DNA of 64,000 bases from Beta vulgaris subsp. vulgaris (GCF_026745355.1 NC_079202.1:51796209-51860208), one strand, 5' to 3'; counted from the stretch's first letter, positions 23,200 to 36,269 are shown. The notes: generated by a model not told the origin, from the sequence alone. Made by a program: numbers and translations.

Positions 23200-23275
23200 G
23201 TGTACATCAATAGTGACTTTAAAGTACATCATTGATGACTTAAAAGTACATCACTAATGGCTAAAAAGTACATCA
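23200..23275. repeat. Second cluster of the AAGTACATCA repeat
   Basis: Four units with 18-22 bp spacing, same orientation as the 21990-22083 cluster. A third, more diverged cluster is at 23730-23800. Confidence 0.7.
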
Positions 23276-24351
23276 CCTATTAGAAATGTTTTGTTTCAAA
23301 ATCATACACATGGAGTCCGAGACTTTTAAAGGAAACTATAAACAGGAAATGCAACAAGAATTAAGAAGGCACATCACGTCACTACAAATATAGGTGCATT
23401 ACTAAACTTGTAAAAGCTTTACCATATTTTTTACTTTACTTAGTTTGAGTGATTCCACCGAATGATCTAGAATTGGATGGGTTCTATTACTATCATCCAA
23501 TTCAGCTTCTTGTCGTAAAAAATCCCTCAAGTAGTTCAAATCAATTCTTTTTTTAAGGGAAGTCCAAATTAATTCTTAATCTATCATTCATCTAAGTTCG
23601 AATCTGAAACTTTTTTACCTTATCAATGAGTAAAAAGTTCAGGAAAAAAATTGAACTCTTAATCTACTTAAACATTAGAATCAAGATATTATCAATAATC
23701 TATATTTACATTATCAACTGATATAACTAGTGATGGCTTACAATACATCACCTGTGGCTTAAAGATGCATCACTAGTTGATTAAAAATACATCACCAATT
23801 ACAAATACATACCAAAACACATAAACCCCATATTACCTAAAAAAAGATGGAAAATTTATCTTGAAAAGATTAAAATCGAAAAATAAAATAATACGAATCA
23901 AGTAAAACAAACAAGAAAAATCAGAATCACTATTCCACAACTTACCTTTAGACTAACAACATCAAAATTATGACAACAAAACCCTAACAATCGACAAATA
24001 ACTAAAAAATAGAGCTTAAAATTCGAAAAAAATACCACTTTGAATCTTCCTCGAGCTTCAATGGAGATCTTGGAATCTTGATTCTTGTTTGAGCTTCAAT
24101 TGATGGGGGGTGAAATTGCTAGTTTTGAATCTTGTTCGACCTTCGATAAGAGAGGGGGAAAGTGTTGGTTGGCTAAAGACTACAATGGGTAGAGTTACTG
24201 TAGGAGGTGAAGGAACAAGGAAGCACGAAAGTTTTTTGTTTAATGAAACGGGATAATGACGCTCGTTAGATTAGAATAATCCAATGGCTCATATTTATTC
24301 TCATATAACCAAGTATTCTCATATAACCATGTTATTCTCACATGAGCCCAA

Positions 24352-24352
<1 letters not shown>

Positions 24353-24386
<34 letters not shown>

Positions 24387-24420
24387 ATATTATAATAATA
24401 TATTATATATATATATATGT
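24353..24420. repeat. Interrupted (TA)n tract
   Basis: TA repeats with TATTATA and TAATAATA interruptions. It is the right flank of the three-element block and perhaps the other half of the tract at 17713-17787. Confidence 0.85.
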
Positions 24421-25204
24421 TATCCCTGAATACAAGAGACATCCTACTCTAATAACTAACAACAAAATTCCATTTATATGATACAAATGCTCATATATAT
24501 TTGGTCGATATAAAATTAAGATCATGTAGAATCTTATCCCATACATATATAAGATCACATTTTTTCCTCAAGGAACATTTATATTTGGCAGTAAAAGAGG
24601 TCTACTGAATCGAAATGTAAACATGTTAACTCGACCCAACTTAATAGGCAAGCTCCTTTTGAATGGCGGGAGAAAAATTTAATTGAATAATCCCCATTAG
24701 GCCATTCTTACAAGACCTCTAATAAAGTTTATCTTATGATCTTAAGGTTATAAGATACTACAAACATTACCACCTGGAAATATACACATATAGCATAATA
24801 TGCACATAAGCCTTTCTGCCGACAATAGATCATGTTTGAAGGCACAGGGACCATCCTGCATTTACTCATAAATAATGGATACCAAAATATGTATGACCAG
24901 GATGATTATCAACAATTTATTGTTTGAGCTAGCTTGATATATAGATGGCCAGGATTTGGTGTCTATCTCAAATCTCAATGAAGTGGAGCTATAGTTCATA
25001 TCTGTTGAGATAAAGATTGCAAATGGCCCACCGACCAACATAACATATCTTGGATAAGTAGCAGGCCCCATTATTTAAAGGCAAAAGCAAGATGAAGACA
25101 TAAGATTTTTTGTAATCTTATGAGTTATGTCCCGCTGTCAATTCACCAATTCTGTCGTATTAATCAGCTCTCACAAGTTCATTAGTCCTCAGTCGAGAAA
25201 GCCT
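24421..25204. other. Intergenic, no gene seen
   Basis: AT-rich. An open stretch on minus at 24862-25071 has no recognisable product and is left unassigned. Confidence 0.35.
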
Positions 25205-25464
25205 TGGTAACCAACTGTTTGAGTCCAAAAAAGACTCAAACACTCAAAAAGTTACACATTGGTACCATTATAACTTGGTATTGGTATCACATTGTTATCA
25301 GGATTGGTACCAAGCAACCTTACTTTGGTATCAAAATTTTCGGACAATGGTACCAATCTAACCTAGCATTGGTACTTAACAACACGCGCGTGAAATTTCC
25401 AAGGCTTAAAATGACCAAATTGCCCCTGTTTGGGTCTCCTAAGAGACTCAAACGGTTGGTTGCC
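25205..25464. mobile_element. Inverted-repeat MITE with GGTAACCAACTGTTTGAGTC ends
   Basis: Left end GGTAACCAACTGTTTGAGTC, right end read inward GGCAACCAACCGTTTGAGTC. The interior carries several TTGGTACC/ATTGGTAC motifs. Target duplication is unclear, so the superfamily is open. Confidence 0.6.
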
Positions 25465-25713
25465 TAGACAAACTCTCCTCAGTCACACAGATAAAACACG
25501 TTCGCCCTATTTATTTATTTTTTTCATATGAGCCACATAAGCTATATAAAGTACAAAGAAGGAACGGGAGATTTAAACCTGTGACCTATCGTTCACAACA
25601 CTTTAATCGTAATCAGTACGCCAAAATATCATTGGCCCTATTTGAGTTTATGTTAGAGGATTTGATTAGTCAATCTTCTAATTTAAATGTTTGATAAAAA
25701 GATGTTTAAAATA

Positions 25714-25968
25714 CCCCCCCGTCTCATAATATAGTGTTTGTTTCTTTTGTACACGGTCTCCAAGCGGGCTTTTTGACCTTTGATATCTTCAATTTTTTAT
25801 TAATAAAAAAAATATATAACTTTGATATTATAAAACTACATATGGAAACGAATTTAACAAGATCTCACATAAGTATGTTTTCTAATATATATGAATGATA
25901 ATATTTGGTCGAGGATTTAGTTTGACCCACCTAAAATGAAAGAGACACTAATTATGTGATGGAGGGAG
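25714..25968. mobile_element. Stowaway-like MITE
   Basis: The left end CCCCCCGTCTCATAATATAG is only roughly inverted to the right end GTGATGGAGGGAG. TA flanks both. About 255 bp and diverged. Confidence 0.6.
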
Positions 25969-26604
25969 TAGCTATTTGGATTCAAGAAACTCTTTTTAGG
26001 TATAGATGAGAGGAGAAGCATTTTGATATTAGGGATTTGGCTTTTGAGGATGAGTGGTTGATTACATTTATGTCCTAAAGTTTTTTTTTATTACTACCCG
26101 TATTACCAAGATATCTCTCTATATTTTTTTAAATCTGGTTTTGCTTATCCTTGAAATATTTTGTTATTCTTGCATTAGTTTTGGCTTTCAATACTTGTTT
26201 TTTTTTCTTGTATGTCTTATTCCCAATATACGTTCACCAAACAATAAAAGGTGCAATAATGGATTATGTCCATGTCCTTATTAATATAGTTGCAAATTAT
26301 CAACTCATAAATTTGAATATTTTAAAAAATTAGATAAGGATGAATATTCAATTATATAGATGTGGTTCAAATTAGAGTATGTTTTAGTATGTCTTATCCC
26401 CAACATACCAAACATATTTATTTATGATAAACAACAAAAAGTAAAAGAGTGAAAATTATGCTCATGTCCTTATTGGTCAATGTACACAATTAAGTACCAA
26501 CCAGCATCAGCTACTTACCAAACACCTTTATACAAATAGGTGATATAATTAATTACAACTATCCGCTAAATTGTCAAACAGGGATACTTCGAGTAGTGCT
26601 CGGT

Positions 26605-27600
26605 GATGTGACGTATTTTTATATCGCATTTTTGTATAGGTTTTAGCTGCATTTAGGTTGCATTCTAGGACTATTTAGGTGCATTGTAGTTCATAATTGC
26701 ATGTTTTGACTTAATTTGCAAAATATTACTCCTCTTGTGCGTTTTTGGTATTCTTTAATGAATTTCAGGTACCGAGAACATAATTGCAGTGTTATTGGAC
26801 AAGGTTGAGTACTTAGGAGCAATTGGAAGCAAGCTATCATTTCGGATGTATTTGATTGCAAATTGGAGCTAAATTGGAGCTAAAATTCATTGATAGAATT
26901 GTGGAAGAGTCATGTTCACTCTTTTATCCATAACTTATGACTATGTTGATATTTGGTTGATTCCAGTGGCATTGGAAAGTAGGCTTGAAGAGCTTTCCAA
27001 CGATAGGTCGCATGGCCCAAGAAGAGTTGTATTTTGAGAGATATGGGCTTCGAAAGTTGGCCCAGTCTGCCAAAAACTTCTTTCCCGCACGCGGTTTTGA
27101 TAATTTCGGCCATTTAATAATTTATTTGGTTTTTCTTATCTTGTAATTTGGTTCCCTATTAGTTTTACGGGTTAGAACTATATATTAGAGGTTTTGTAAT
27201 TAGAATAGGACATCTATTACTCACTTTTCAATATCACATTATTTTTCCTCTCTAGTTTTATGCCCTAGTTTATTTTCTATTGCTACTTTGGAGATTCAAG
27301 ATTCCAGCTTTCATATTCATCTTCAATTCAATCAAGTTTTATTCACTCATATTCTCGGTATTATTATTTTAATTATGTTTTCCATTATGTTTATTATTTT
27401 TATTGCCAAGATTAGTGAGTAGTCTTTTTATCTATGATTGAGTGAACCCTAGTATGGATTGATCACGTAAATTCTTCTCTGATTTCCATGTTATTGAATT
27501 ATATGTTTAAGGTTTAACAAGGCTGTTGTTATTGTCAATTGTGCATCTTTATTTAGCCCTAGTTTTATACTATCCTTTAATAACGCGTCGTTATTTTCTA
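26605..27600. other. Possible retrotransposon LTR fragment
   Basis: The layout resembles plant LTR DNA: a T-rich start, GAATTTCAGGTACCGAGAAC, GAGCTTTCCAACGATAGGTC and then a T-rich leader-like stretch. No matching second LTR, primer site or coding domain is in the window, so a solo or broken LTR is a guess. 25969-26604 shows no gene. Confidence 0.3.
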
Positions 27601-27655
27601 GGTAAGAGATAAATTAAATGCAAGAACAAATCCCTAGAAAACTGAAAGTTAAAAA

Positions 27656-27814
27656 ATGACAAACTCAACCACTGATGAAGAATCCATGGATATAGAAGAA
27701 TCGCAAGAATCCATGGATATATAGAAGAATCAATTAATCAGATCACACTAAATTCAAACACGGGTGAGGAATTTCAGGAATACATTCTCCAAAATAACGA
27801 ACTATAAGATAACC
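27656..27814 (+). other. Exon-like fragment, acidic N-terminus
   Basis: From ATG at 27656 a short frame reads MTNSTTDEESMDIEESQE and stops after a repeated ESMDI. A neighbouring frame continues with a coding-like INQITLNSNTGEEFQEY. A 24-bp duplication (GAATCCATGGATATA core) underlies the stop. It might be the start of a FAR1/MULE-type gene, but the evidence is thin. Confidence 0.25.
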
Positions 27815-27859
27815 CCTGACAATCTCGATTTTTCATGTATAATATTCGAATAAAAAATC

Positions 27860-28870
27860 CATGAATATACCCCAGAAAATATTAACCAATAATCCCCAAA
27901 AAATAAATGAGTAACACTTTCTTTCCATAATCAGTAATACCTACTTATATAATGAGTAACGACCCCCAAAATATGAATGAGTAACAAGTACTTATATTAA
28001 CCAGTACCCCAAAAAAACTTAACTAGTAATCCCAAAAAAAAATATGAGTAACACTTTCTTTTCATAATCAGTAATACTTACTTATATTAATGAGCTAGTA
28101 GCACATACTTATATTAACTAGTAACCCCAAAAAATATTAACTAGTAATCCCCAAAAAAATAAATGAGTAACACTTTCTTTTCATATCAGTATTACTTACT
28201 TATATTAATGAGTGACCTCCAAAATATGATTGAGTAAAAACTTCTTATATTACCAGTAATTCTCAAAATATGAATCAATAATGCCTAGTTATATAAATTA
28301 GTAACCCCCAAAATATGAATGAGTAATAACTACTTATATTAACCAGTATCCCGCAAAATATGAATATGTAATGCCTAGTTATATAAATTAGTAACCCCTA
28401 AAATATGAATGAATAATGCCTAGTTATATAAATTAGTAACCCCAAAAATATGAATGAATAACACTTACTTTGATTAATCGGTAACACCCAAAAATATGAT
28501 TGAGTAACACCTACTGATATTAATTAGAAACCCCCAAAAAATGAATCGGTAATGCCTAGTTATATAAATTAGAAACCCCCAAAATATGAATGAGTGACAC
28601 CAAATTATATTAATCAGTAACACCCAAAATATGATTAAGAGACACCTACTTATATCAACCAGTAATCCTAACAGTATGAATCACTAATGCCGCCTACTTA
28701 TATAATTTAGTAACCCTCAAAATATGAATAAGTAACACTACTTATATTAACCGGTAACATCCAAAATATGAATCAGTATTGCCTACTTGTATAAATCAGT
28801 AACCCCCCAAAATATAAATCAGTAATGCCTGCTTATAATAATCAGTTCACGAACTTATATTAATCAATGA
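27860..28870. repeat. Degenerate array built on AGTAACNCCYACTTATATTA / CCCCAAAATATGAAT
   Basis: About 1 kb of alternating blocks: AGTAAC..., a TTATATTAA or TTATATAAAT spacer, then CAGTAACCCCCAAAATATGA. The local period is roughly 28-30 bp, with a 55-60-bp higher-order spacing. Units are strongly diverged. It lies between exon-like fragments at 27656 and 29406. Confidence 0.8.
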
Positions 28871-29333
28871 TCCATAACTATAATAATACATAGTAATCAC
28901 TAAGGATATGGATCACTAACATGTAGATATTTAGACCAGTAATTGAATTATTATTGTAACCCCTAATTGAATAACCAATGAATAAGTCTTACTTACATAA
29001 ACACCATTAATTTAAAATTCAAAAACATAAAATAGTAATAATATTGACTATAATAAATGTGGATCTAACAACCACTATTCAGTTCACCTACACTAGGTCA
29101 ATGAATCAGATCCTAAATGCCCTTAAAAAAGACTACAAAAGTTACTAAATTATTCAACAGGAGTTATGCATCTAAAAACAACTCAAAATACACAGAAAAA
29201 GAGAAATCGAACAACAACCTTTATTTTAGTTGCAATTAGGCTCAATAAAAACACGAAATTATGTCTATGAGTTTCAATCAGGTACAATAAATAAATAAAC
29301 AAACACTAAGAATTCAAAAAACAACAAAAACAC

Positions 29334-29406
29334 CTGAAGATTCCTTCTCAGTACATGTAGTTGCTCCGATTTCGCCTCCATGAACAATAACTTTCGATTT
29401 AGGCAT
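29334..29406 (-). other. Possible first exon of a degenerate gene
   Basis: ATG at 29406 opens MPKSKVIVHGGEIGATTC and continues to a good donor CTTCAG|GTGTTT at 29334/29333. A long repeat-filled stretch follows downstream, as in the element at 53-62 kb. The product is unknown. Confidence 0.25.
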
Positions 29407-32334
29407 CTTTTTACACGAAAGATCCATTCGAAATATGAAAATAAACTTTTAGAAACAGCGCAAAACAGAATGAAATTATTGATGTTAATGGAGTTTTTTC
29501 GACCAATGTTACAAAAAAACAACAAATAAGGAAGGTGATTACACTTAATGAAGATCTAAAAGGGATTGAATTGCAATTATCGCCAATGTTTCCCATGTTT
29601 CAGCGTGGGCTATGTTTCAGCGGGTTTTAATTGGGCCCATTATTTTAAAATCACAAAAACGCTTCCCTAGATCATGTTTTAGTGTTGGGCCATTATTTCA
29701 AATTGAACTGGGCCGAGCACACGTGGAATTTTCGATATGACCGGTCGTATATAAGAATTTGAGAATTTGGGTAATAAATAATGATATCCCCTACTTAAAC
29801 TTGTAAATCTGATCATTTATTAAATACATGTAGGTACTAAGGACTTTAAGACGGAAACCTTATATAGCCTATAAGAGGTTAATTTTGGAAGGGAAAACAT
29901 ATTTTGGTGACTTTTACCTTTTTTTTAGAGAGAAATTTCATTAATGGAAAGTCAAATGATATCTACAATAATTATTAAAGAAAAACAAAATACAATCAAA
30001 CAAAATTAATCGTATCCTCAATAAAACTACAATGAACCATATCGAATATTGTGGCGTTGATCCCTTGTATTTGCTGTCTCAAAGAGCTATTAATGGAGCC
30101 GTCTATCATTTTGACATAGTTTGGAGAAGAACATTTTTTATCTAACCATGTTGACCGCATCCGAACTTCCAATACCTTCATATTGATATACTTATATTTC
30201 AACCAATGAGAACAATTTCTCATACATATAAACAAACAAACTAGACTCACAACTCGCATAGGAGAGAAGGAAACCTCCATAATAGAGAAGACTAAACTTC
30301 CTATAATTGAGCGCGAGAAACTCTCATAAATAGAGACTAATTCATTCTATAAAACAAAAGTACAAATCAAAAATTGAAAGTAAAAGAAAAAAAGGAAATT
30401 ACCATAGATAAATCATCCATGACTGCCCTTAATTGATAAAAGGAAAGGGGAAAGGATGGAAGCGACTAGAGAGAGAAAAAGTAGGTCTAGTTTTTATCTA
30501 GGTTACTTTTAATGGCTTATTTAGTGACTTTTACTTTAGTATATGGTATATTGTATACCCTTCCTTTTCCGATCATGATGTTTTTAAAATTCTTTCTACA
30601 GAGAACATTACCTCATTTAATCAACAAGTAGTAAGGAAGAAACGCCAAAAAGTAAGAGAGAAAATGCAAAAAGTATGAGAGAATTTCAAAAAAGTTAGAG
30701 ATAGCAAAAAAGATACAATTATCTTAATAAGAGAAAAAGTAGGAACACATGAACTATATTGTTAAGAAATTTTGCCTCATCACTCACCATTCTCGATTTT
30801 GTGTATAGCCAAGGTAATCCTTTCTTTTCTTTATTATGTTCGAAATCTAGATGAAGGATGGATAGATGAATCTCTTTAAGAAAAAAGAAAGAGAGGATGA
30901 ATAGAATTGTCGTCTATATATTGCAGCTTGCGATACATAGAGAAAGCGACTAAAGCCTATGTTAGTCCGAGCCCTATTCTTTTTGTGACATTAACCATTT
31001 TTATGATTTGTGATAATAGATCTGAAACAATAAAATATATATGTAAATAAAATCTCAATCATGTTTATGAGTATTACCCGTCAAAATCATCTTTTTCTTC
31101 ATAATTCCCTTTCAATCTATTGCAACTTTGAAAGTGGTTTTAGTTTATACAAATTCCACTTGTGTTAAAAACATAGATAAGCCACCTTTTCACTACCACT
31201 CTAAAGAGCCATACATGAGATTTTCACCTCATATGGCTCCTCATTCAATTTCGAAGCCATTGGATCCTTTGTATAATCTTTAAGTCCCATAGGTTTAGAA
31301 AGAAAAAAAATAAAGTCGTATTAAGGAGTGATGAAAACTTGAGAAGAAAAGCGATGGAGTTTTTACATGGAAGTTTCTGCACAAATTTACTAGAATTTCA
31401 CTATGGTCATCACGATTTATTAGGCTATAAAATGCAACCTTTATCCTGCTTCTGTTAAAGGACAAATGAGTCGAAGAAGGAGAAAAATTAGTAACAAGTG
31501 CAACCTCTAGTTATAGACTTATAGTTTGCTCATATACACGAGTTTACTCTTAGCATCTAATACAAGAATCAAATCTTCACTTCACTCACTCGACTCCTGA
31601 AAGAAGACAAGCACAATTCAACTCTGGGCAGCTTAGAAATGATGAACAGCCTCCATCTTCAACAGCATAAAGATTGATTGCTGATTTTTGCTCTCCTGAT
31701 AGGGACACCGACGTAGAAAGAAAATGGAACGCGGAAATCGAAAAGAGGATTGTGAAATCACACATCCATAATAGTATCAAGTGGAGTCTCTCAAGACAGA
31801 CAAAACTCGGCATCAAAAAATGATGGTACCTGCAGGCTGCAGGATAAATGTGCTACATTGGATTAGTTTACAGACATTGAAGAAGTTCAGCAAATTCATA
31901 CTCCTAGTTTCTAGCTTAAGGTCTGTTAAGTAGGTTCCAAACCAAATATCAATATTCCAGCAAACTTCTTTATATAGAAGAAATTTTTGACCATACAACG
32001 TTCCAATGGAACTGTCATTGTTCTTGGCTCTAGAAAGACGTTCAAACTCCAAGAATTAATACAGGCTCCTCAAGTCATAATGAAGACAGATTGGTTGACA
32101 TATACTTCATTTTCATCAACTCCATGGATTGGAAAGTAATTAGCAGTCAGCAGCCAGTAGTCAGCACCCACCTCTTCACTTTAACAGCAATAACCACCAC
32201 AACAATGTCAGAAGAGAAAGCAAAAGAAAATATATACACAAATCAATTATTAAGTGTAAATAACTTTACTAACTACTAGAGTCTACAGATAAAATAGAGA
32301 TATACCTGCATGAAAATTGGTGACGTGTAATCAA
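29407..32334. other. Intergenic, no gene seen
   Basis: AT-rich with no supported coding sequence. The part nearest 32334 may include the 3' untranslated region of the HPR gene that ends there. Confidence 0.35.
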
Positions 32335-35300
32335 TCAGACAATTGGAGAACGTAGTGGGTTATTCGAGAAGAAAGCTTGTAGGTTTTCTTTGACATGTTC
32401 ATACAGATCATCGAAGGCCTCCTCCGTGCAAGCAGCAAGATGAGGTGATAAAACAACATTGTCTAATGCCAACAGCTCCTTGGGGACACTAGGCTCATTT
32501 TCAAAAACGTCCATCCCAGCACCTGCTATTTGGCCTTCCAGTAAAAATCTTACCAGTTCTTTCTCATCAACTACAGACCCACGAGCAATATTGATGACCA
32601 CCCCTTCCTTTCCCAGTGCCGATAGTACTTCCTTATTTATCAAATGCCTCGTTTCATCAGTTAATGGGCAACATAGCACAAGAACATCACTATTAGCAGC
32701 CAGTTCGTAGACATCCGAGTAAAATGAGTATGGAACAGAAGGCTTCTTTGTCCTTGAAGTGTATAGTATGCTGCAATTGAATGCTGCAAGCCTTTTTGCA
32801 ACTTGGGAGCCAATGCTTCCCAGACCAACAATCCCTATTTTTTTGCGTCCCAACTGAAATCAGCAGATACAAACAGTAATGTCATCAAGGGAGAAGGGGA
32901 AACAAGTAAAGCCAAATGGGAACAACGACACGCTAGTTAGGATGTGCTAACTAATTCAAAGTATATCAATGACTAAAGTTGAATAGAAGGTATGCATAAA
33001 ATGATAGAATTCTGGTGGATGGTCAACATAACAAAAGCTAAATAAAGTCTAGGTATTGTAATGAAAATGATGACATGCTAAATGAAGGTATTGATGTGCT
33101 TCTACCCGAAAAATAAATAATTTGGTAGCTGAATGAATGCTAGTCAAACGTTCAGATGATGAACCGATAGTCTCAGCAATCAAAATAATTTTTGGACTCT
33201 GCTCCAAGGTCTAACATCCTTAACCAGCCAGGCAGCCACAATTTCAGACTAGTAACCTAACAGTTTAATAGCTTGGACTTCTACTTAAGCAACATATCTA
33301 ACTGGGTATCTGATTAATATACCGATTTAATGAGTTCATATCACTCATTGAACAATTGGTTAAAGACTTTCAGGTTAAACGAAAAAAATGCTAATAGGAA
33401 AAGAGTAGCAACAAAATCGTTGATCCCATTAGCATTATGCTATCAGTCAGTTACTAAAATCAAGTAACTGAGTCTATTCACATGATGAGATTCATAAATT
33501 AAACCACGAAATACCCACCATGAAAGGGAAGAACCCACACTTAATATGGCATTCGCTAATTCCACAAGGAGTGCAGTTATCAATTGTTCAATGCCTTATC
33601 AGAAGAGTCTGATCTCTTCACCAAGAAAAGATTGACTTATCTGAACTTATCCCAACTTATTGTAGTTGTGAAGTGTGAACCAAACTTTTAAAGCCCTTGA
33701 TGCAACTTATTGGACTTTAACGTGTCTGAATTTATTGCGCCTGAAACAAGTTTTTCTAAACAGAGGAGAACAGAGCTATAGGAATCAGACTATCAAAGTA
33801 TAAAATTTTCAGAGGATTGTGTACCTAAACCAAACATGAAAGAGAGGTAGCATTTCACTAATAAATTATTAGCTTAATAGCCAGAAATTAAGAGGAAACG
33901 CTTATGTGCTTAACCAATGTAACTTTGACTCATGTTATACCATCTTTTTCACTCAACAACCTTGATTTTAGAGTTCATCAAGTAGGGTAAAGTCAAAGCT
34001 CAAAACCATAGGTGAGAGATGGATTGTTCAAATTGGGATTGGTTCAAAGACTAGTTATACTTCTATGATTCTATATTTCTATCTAACAATGTGTCGTTTG
34101 AACTAGTTCTGGATTTCTTGGGGTTACTTTCCATTGGGTCATATCAGCTAACTTGGGTGCATTGAAAATTCAATATCTACGAAAATTGAATCCATACAGC
34201 CATACCAGTCATACTCAAAATGACGGGTCACCAAGCTCCAAATACAATTCAAGTATAAAACAGGCACCAACCAGTTTTGCCATAACTAATCAATACAATG
34301 AATATCACTCTAGATTCCATTATAATGTGGTTAATTGGTTAAGACAACAGGCGTGTTCGGCAATAGCTTTTACGGCCCGTTTGGTAGTTGGTCATAAATG
34401 GTGATAAATGGGAATGAATTTGTGTGTAAATTTGTGAAAAATATCATTGTCCATTCCCATGGTAATGCTAAGCTATCCTAAAGTGTCCACTTTCCTTCTT
34501 GAATTTTCATTCTCATCCAATACCACCTTGTAGGTGGTAATGAGTGATAATGAAAATTGTTTCCCCTTGAAGACAAAAACACAAGTTTAGGGGTGAGATT
34601 GCTTGTCCACAGGGAAAAAATGTCTCCCCATGGAGATTTTAAGGGTGCTTTCCTAATAAAATTACACTTAAAATTCATTCCCATTACCGTAATTTATTAA
34701 CGACGGCCAAACGGGCCGTTAAGATAGCTTTTAGTGTTTGGACCAAGTCATAACGATGAAAAGTTGTATTTGGTGAAGTAGTGTTTAGAGTAGTTTTGGT
34801 GTTCTAACTAGTATTTTGGACAAGCTATAAATATTAAATTTCGGGTAGAGGTAGCTTTTGAAGTTTGAATAAAATTCATTTTGTTGTTTTATAAACTAAC
34901 TAGTTTTACAAAAACGTTAATCATCTTTAAAGCTATTTTTCCAACCAAACTCCAAGTCTCTAACAACTAATATTTGACAGTTGAAAACTAGTACAACAGC
35001 TAACACTAACTTCTAGTACAACAGCTAACACCTATTTCTACAACTATCATCTACCGCAACAACTACTTTTGCTTAACAAGCCCACCATTGTGATCAACTT
35101 TCAAGTACTATTCGAATTCGAACAAAATAATAGAGTTCAAATAATTAGGTAAGACTACTGTTGTCCTATCTAATCTAAACAAAATATAAATATGGTTGGA
35201 AATGATTTAGTTATCTGAAATCAAAACAAATATCAATCTCTATTTTATGAGTCAACCCTTATTGAGTTTGGTATCCACGCAGTAAAACACCCTGCCTCAC

Positions 35301-36019
35301 ATAATAATTAACTAAAATTAATAAAAATAATAATGCAAATATTATTGAATCAATGGATTTCGCTACAATGCACGTTATCATCAGATTTTGCTAAATTGAT
35401 TAGATGTAATAATAAGCCTAATCTGTAAATGAGGTAAGATCCTCCCAATTTCTTTCGATCAAATAAACTACGAAACTCACTTTAAAAAAGCAATTAAATG
35501 AAAGAAAAACAATTTAAGTTAGGGTTTAGAAATAGTATTTACCCGATTACCCAACGGATAATCACCTAAAATGCTCCAATTTCCACTGCGAACGAAACGA
35601 TCAGCCGCAGAAATCTTCCGAAGGACGTCAATTAAAAGCGCAACAGCAGAATCAGCGCAGTCAGCGGCGAAAACGTCGGATGCATTTGCGACGGTAATTT
35701 TGCGGCGGCGACATTCGTCGAGGTCGATGAAATCAACTCCAATGGTGGAGGATACGATGCAACGGAGAGAAGGGAGGTGGTCGAGGACGGTGGAGGCGGT
35801 GATCGGAGGTCCGAGGTTGGTGACGAACATGGCGGTTACGGCGGAGGAATTGGTGGCGGAGAGAAATTCCGGGAGAGAGAGTGGAGAATCGTAGGCTTTG
35901 AGGAAGTTGAAATGGAGAGAGAATTGGGTTTCATAGCGGAGGTAAATTGGTGGGGGTCGTAAAAGTAGGACTTTTGGGAGGTTTGAAATTGGGAGTTGTG
36001 GGAAGGTTGTGCCCGCCAT
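32335..36019 (-). CDS. HPR3: Glyoxylate/hydroxypyruvate reductase, HPR3-type (two exons)
   Basis: A D-2-hydroxyacid dehydrogenase expected to reduce hydroxypyruvate or glyoxylate with NAD(P)H, a cytosolic bypass in photorespiration; relatives also reduce 4-hydroxyphenylpyruvate. Exons are 36019-35543 and 32853-32335, with phase-0 GT-AG joining at PLGNR-LGRKK, giving 331 residues, near family length. Exon 1 holds most of the substrate-binding half, including CADSAVALLIDVLR. Exon 2 has the nucleotide fold GLGSIGS. SRTKK at the end of the second strand, without an acidic residue there, suggests NADPH use. The catalytic triad is the Arg of IARGSVVDE, the Glu of DVFENEP and the His of LSPHLAA. No lesion is seen. 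The 2.7-kb intron contains a Tourist MITE. It is the last of four tandem first exons in the cluster. Confidence 0.88.
34373..34718. mobile_element. Tourist-like MITE in the HPR intron
   Basis: Perfect terminal inverted repeat CGGCCCGTTTGG and a TTA duplication on both sides (34370-34372, 34719-34721). 346 bp. It sits inside a larger inverted structure with GGCGTGTTCGGCAATAGC near 34350 and a related end near 35085, so it probably landed in an older MITE. Confidence 0.8.
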
Positions 36020-36269
36020 TGTTGCGCAAAACAGAGAAATGAGATCACTACTGACTAGTAAGATTTTTAAATTTTAGGACTTTTGAGTTTTGATGCATTA
36101 CTATGACTAATTGACTATCCCATCAGCCTATCACACCATGGAATGCCTAATAAATACTACCAATGGAGCTCGACAAATATGAAAATGCAAATGATATAAC
36201 TCATTTATAATAAAAAAAATTAAAAATTATATAATATAGGTTTTAATTTTGTGACTTCAAATTCATATA

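Larger units (their letters stand above)
18488..24352. mobile_element. Large inverted-repeat element in (TA)n, related to the two MITEs
   Basis: The left end GGGATCCGGTGAGAATG and the right end read inward GGGCTCATGTGAGAATA are each followed by two further copies of a TRTGAGAAT motif at about 20-bp spacing. TA-repeat DNA lies on both sides. Length is about 5.9 kb. Just inside each end is a stretch resembling a 5' untranslated exon ending in a donor: CATCATCAG|GTACG near 18775 on plus and CTAAAG|GTAAG near 23945 on minus. This suggests two inward-facing transcription units, but no transposase was recognised. A minus-strand open stretch (21852-21607) with coding-like composition was not identified. 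Confidence 0.55.

Noticed and set aside
31586..32052. Minus-strand open frames downstream of the HPR gene
   Set aside because: No domain, no splice logic linking them to the HPR stop at 32335; more likely 3' untranslated or intergenic DNA.
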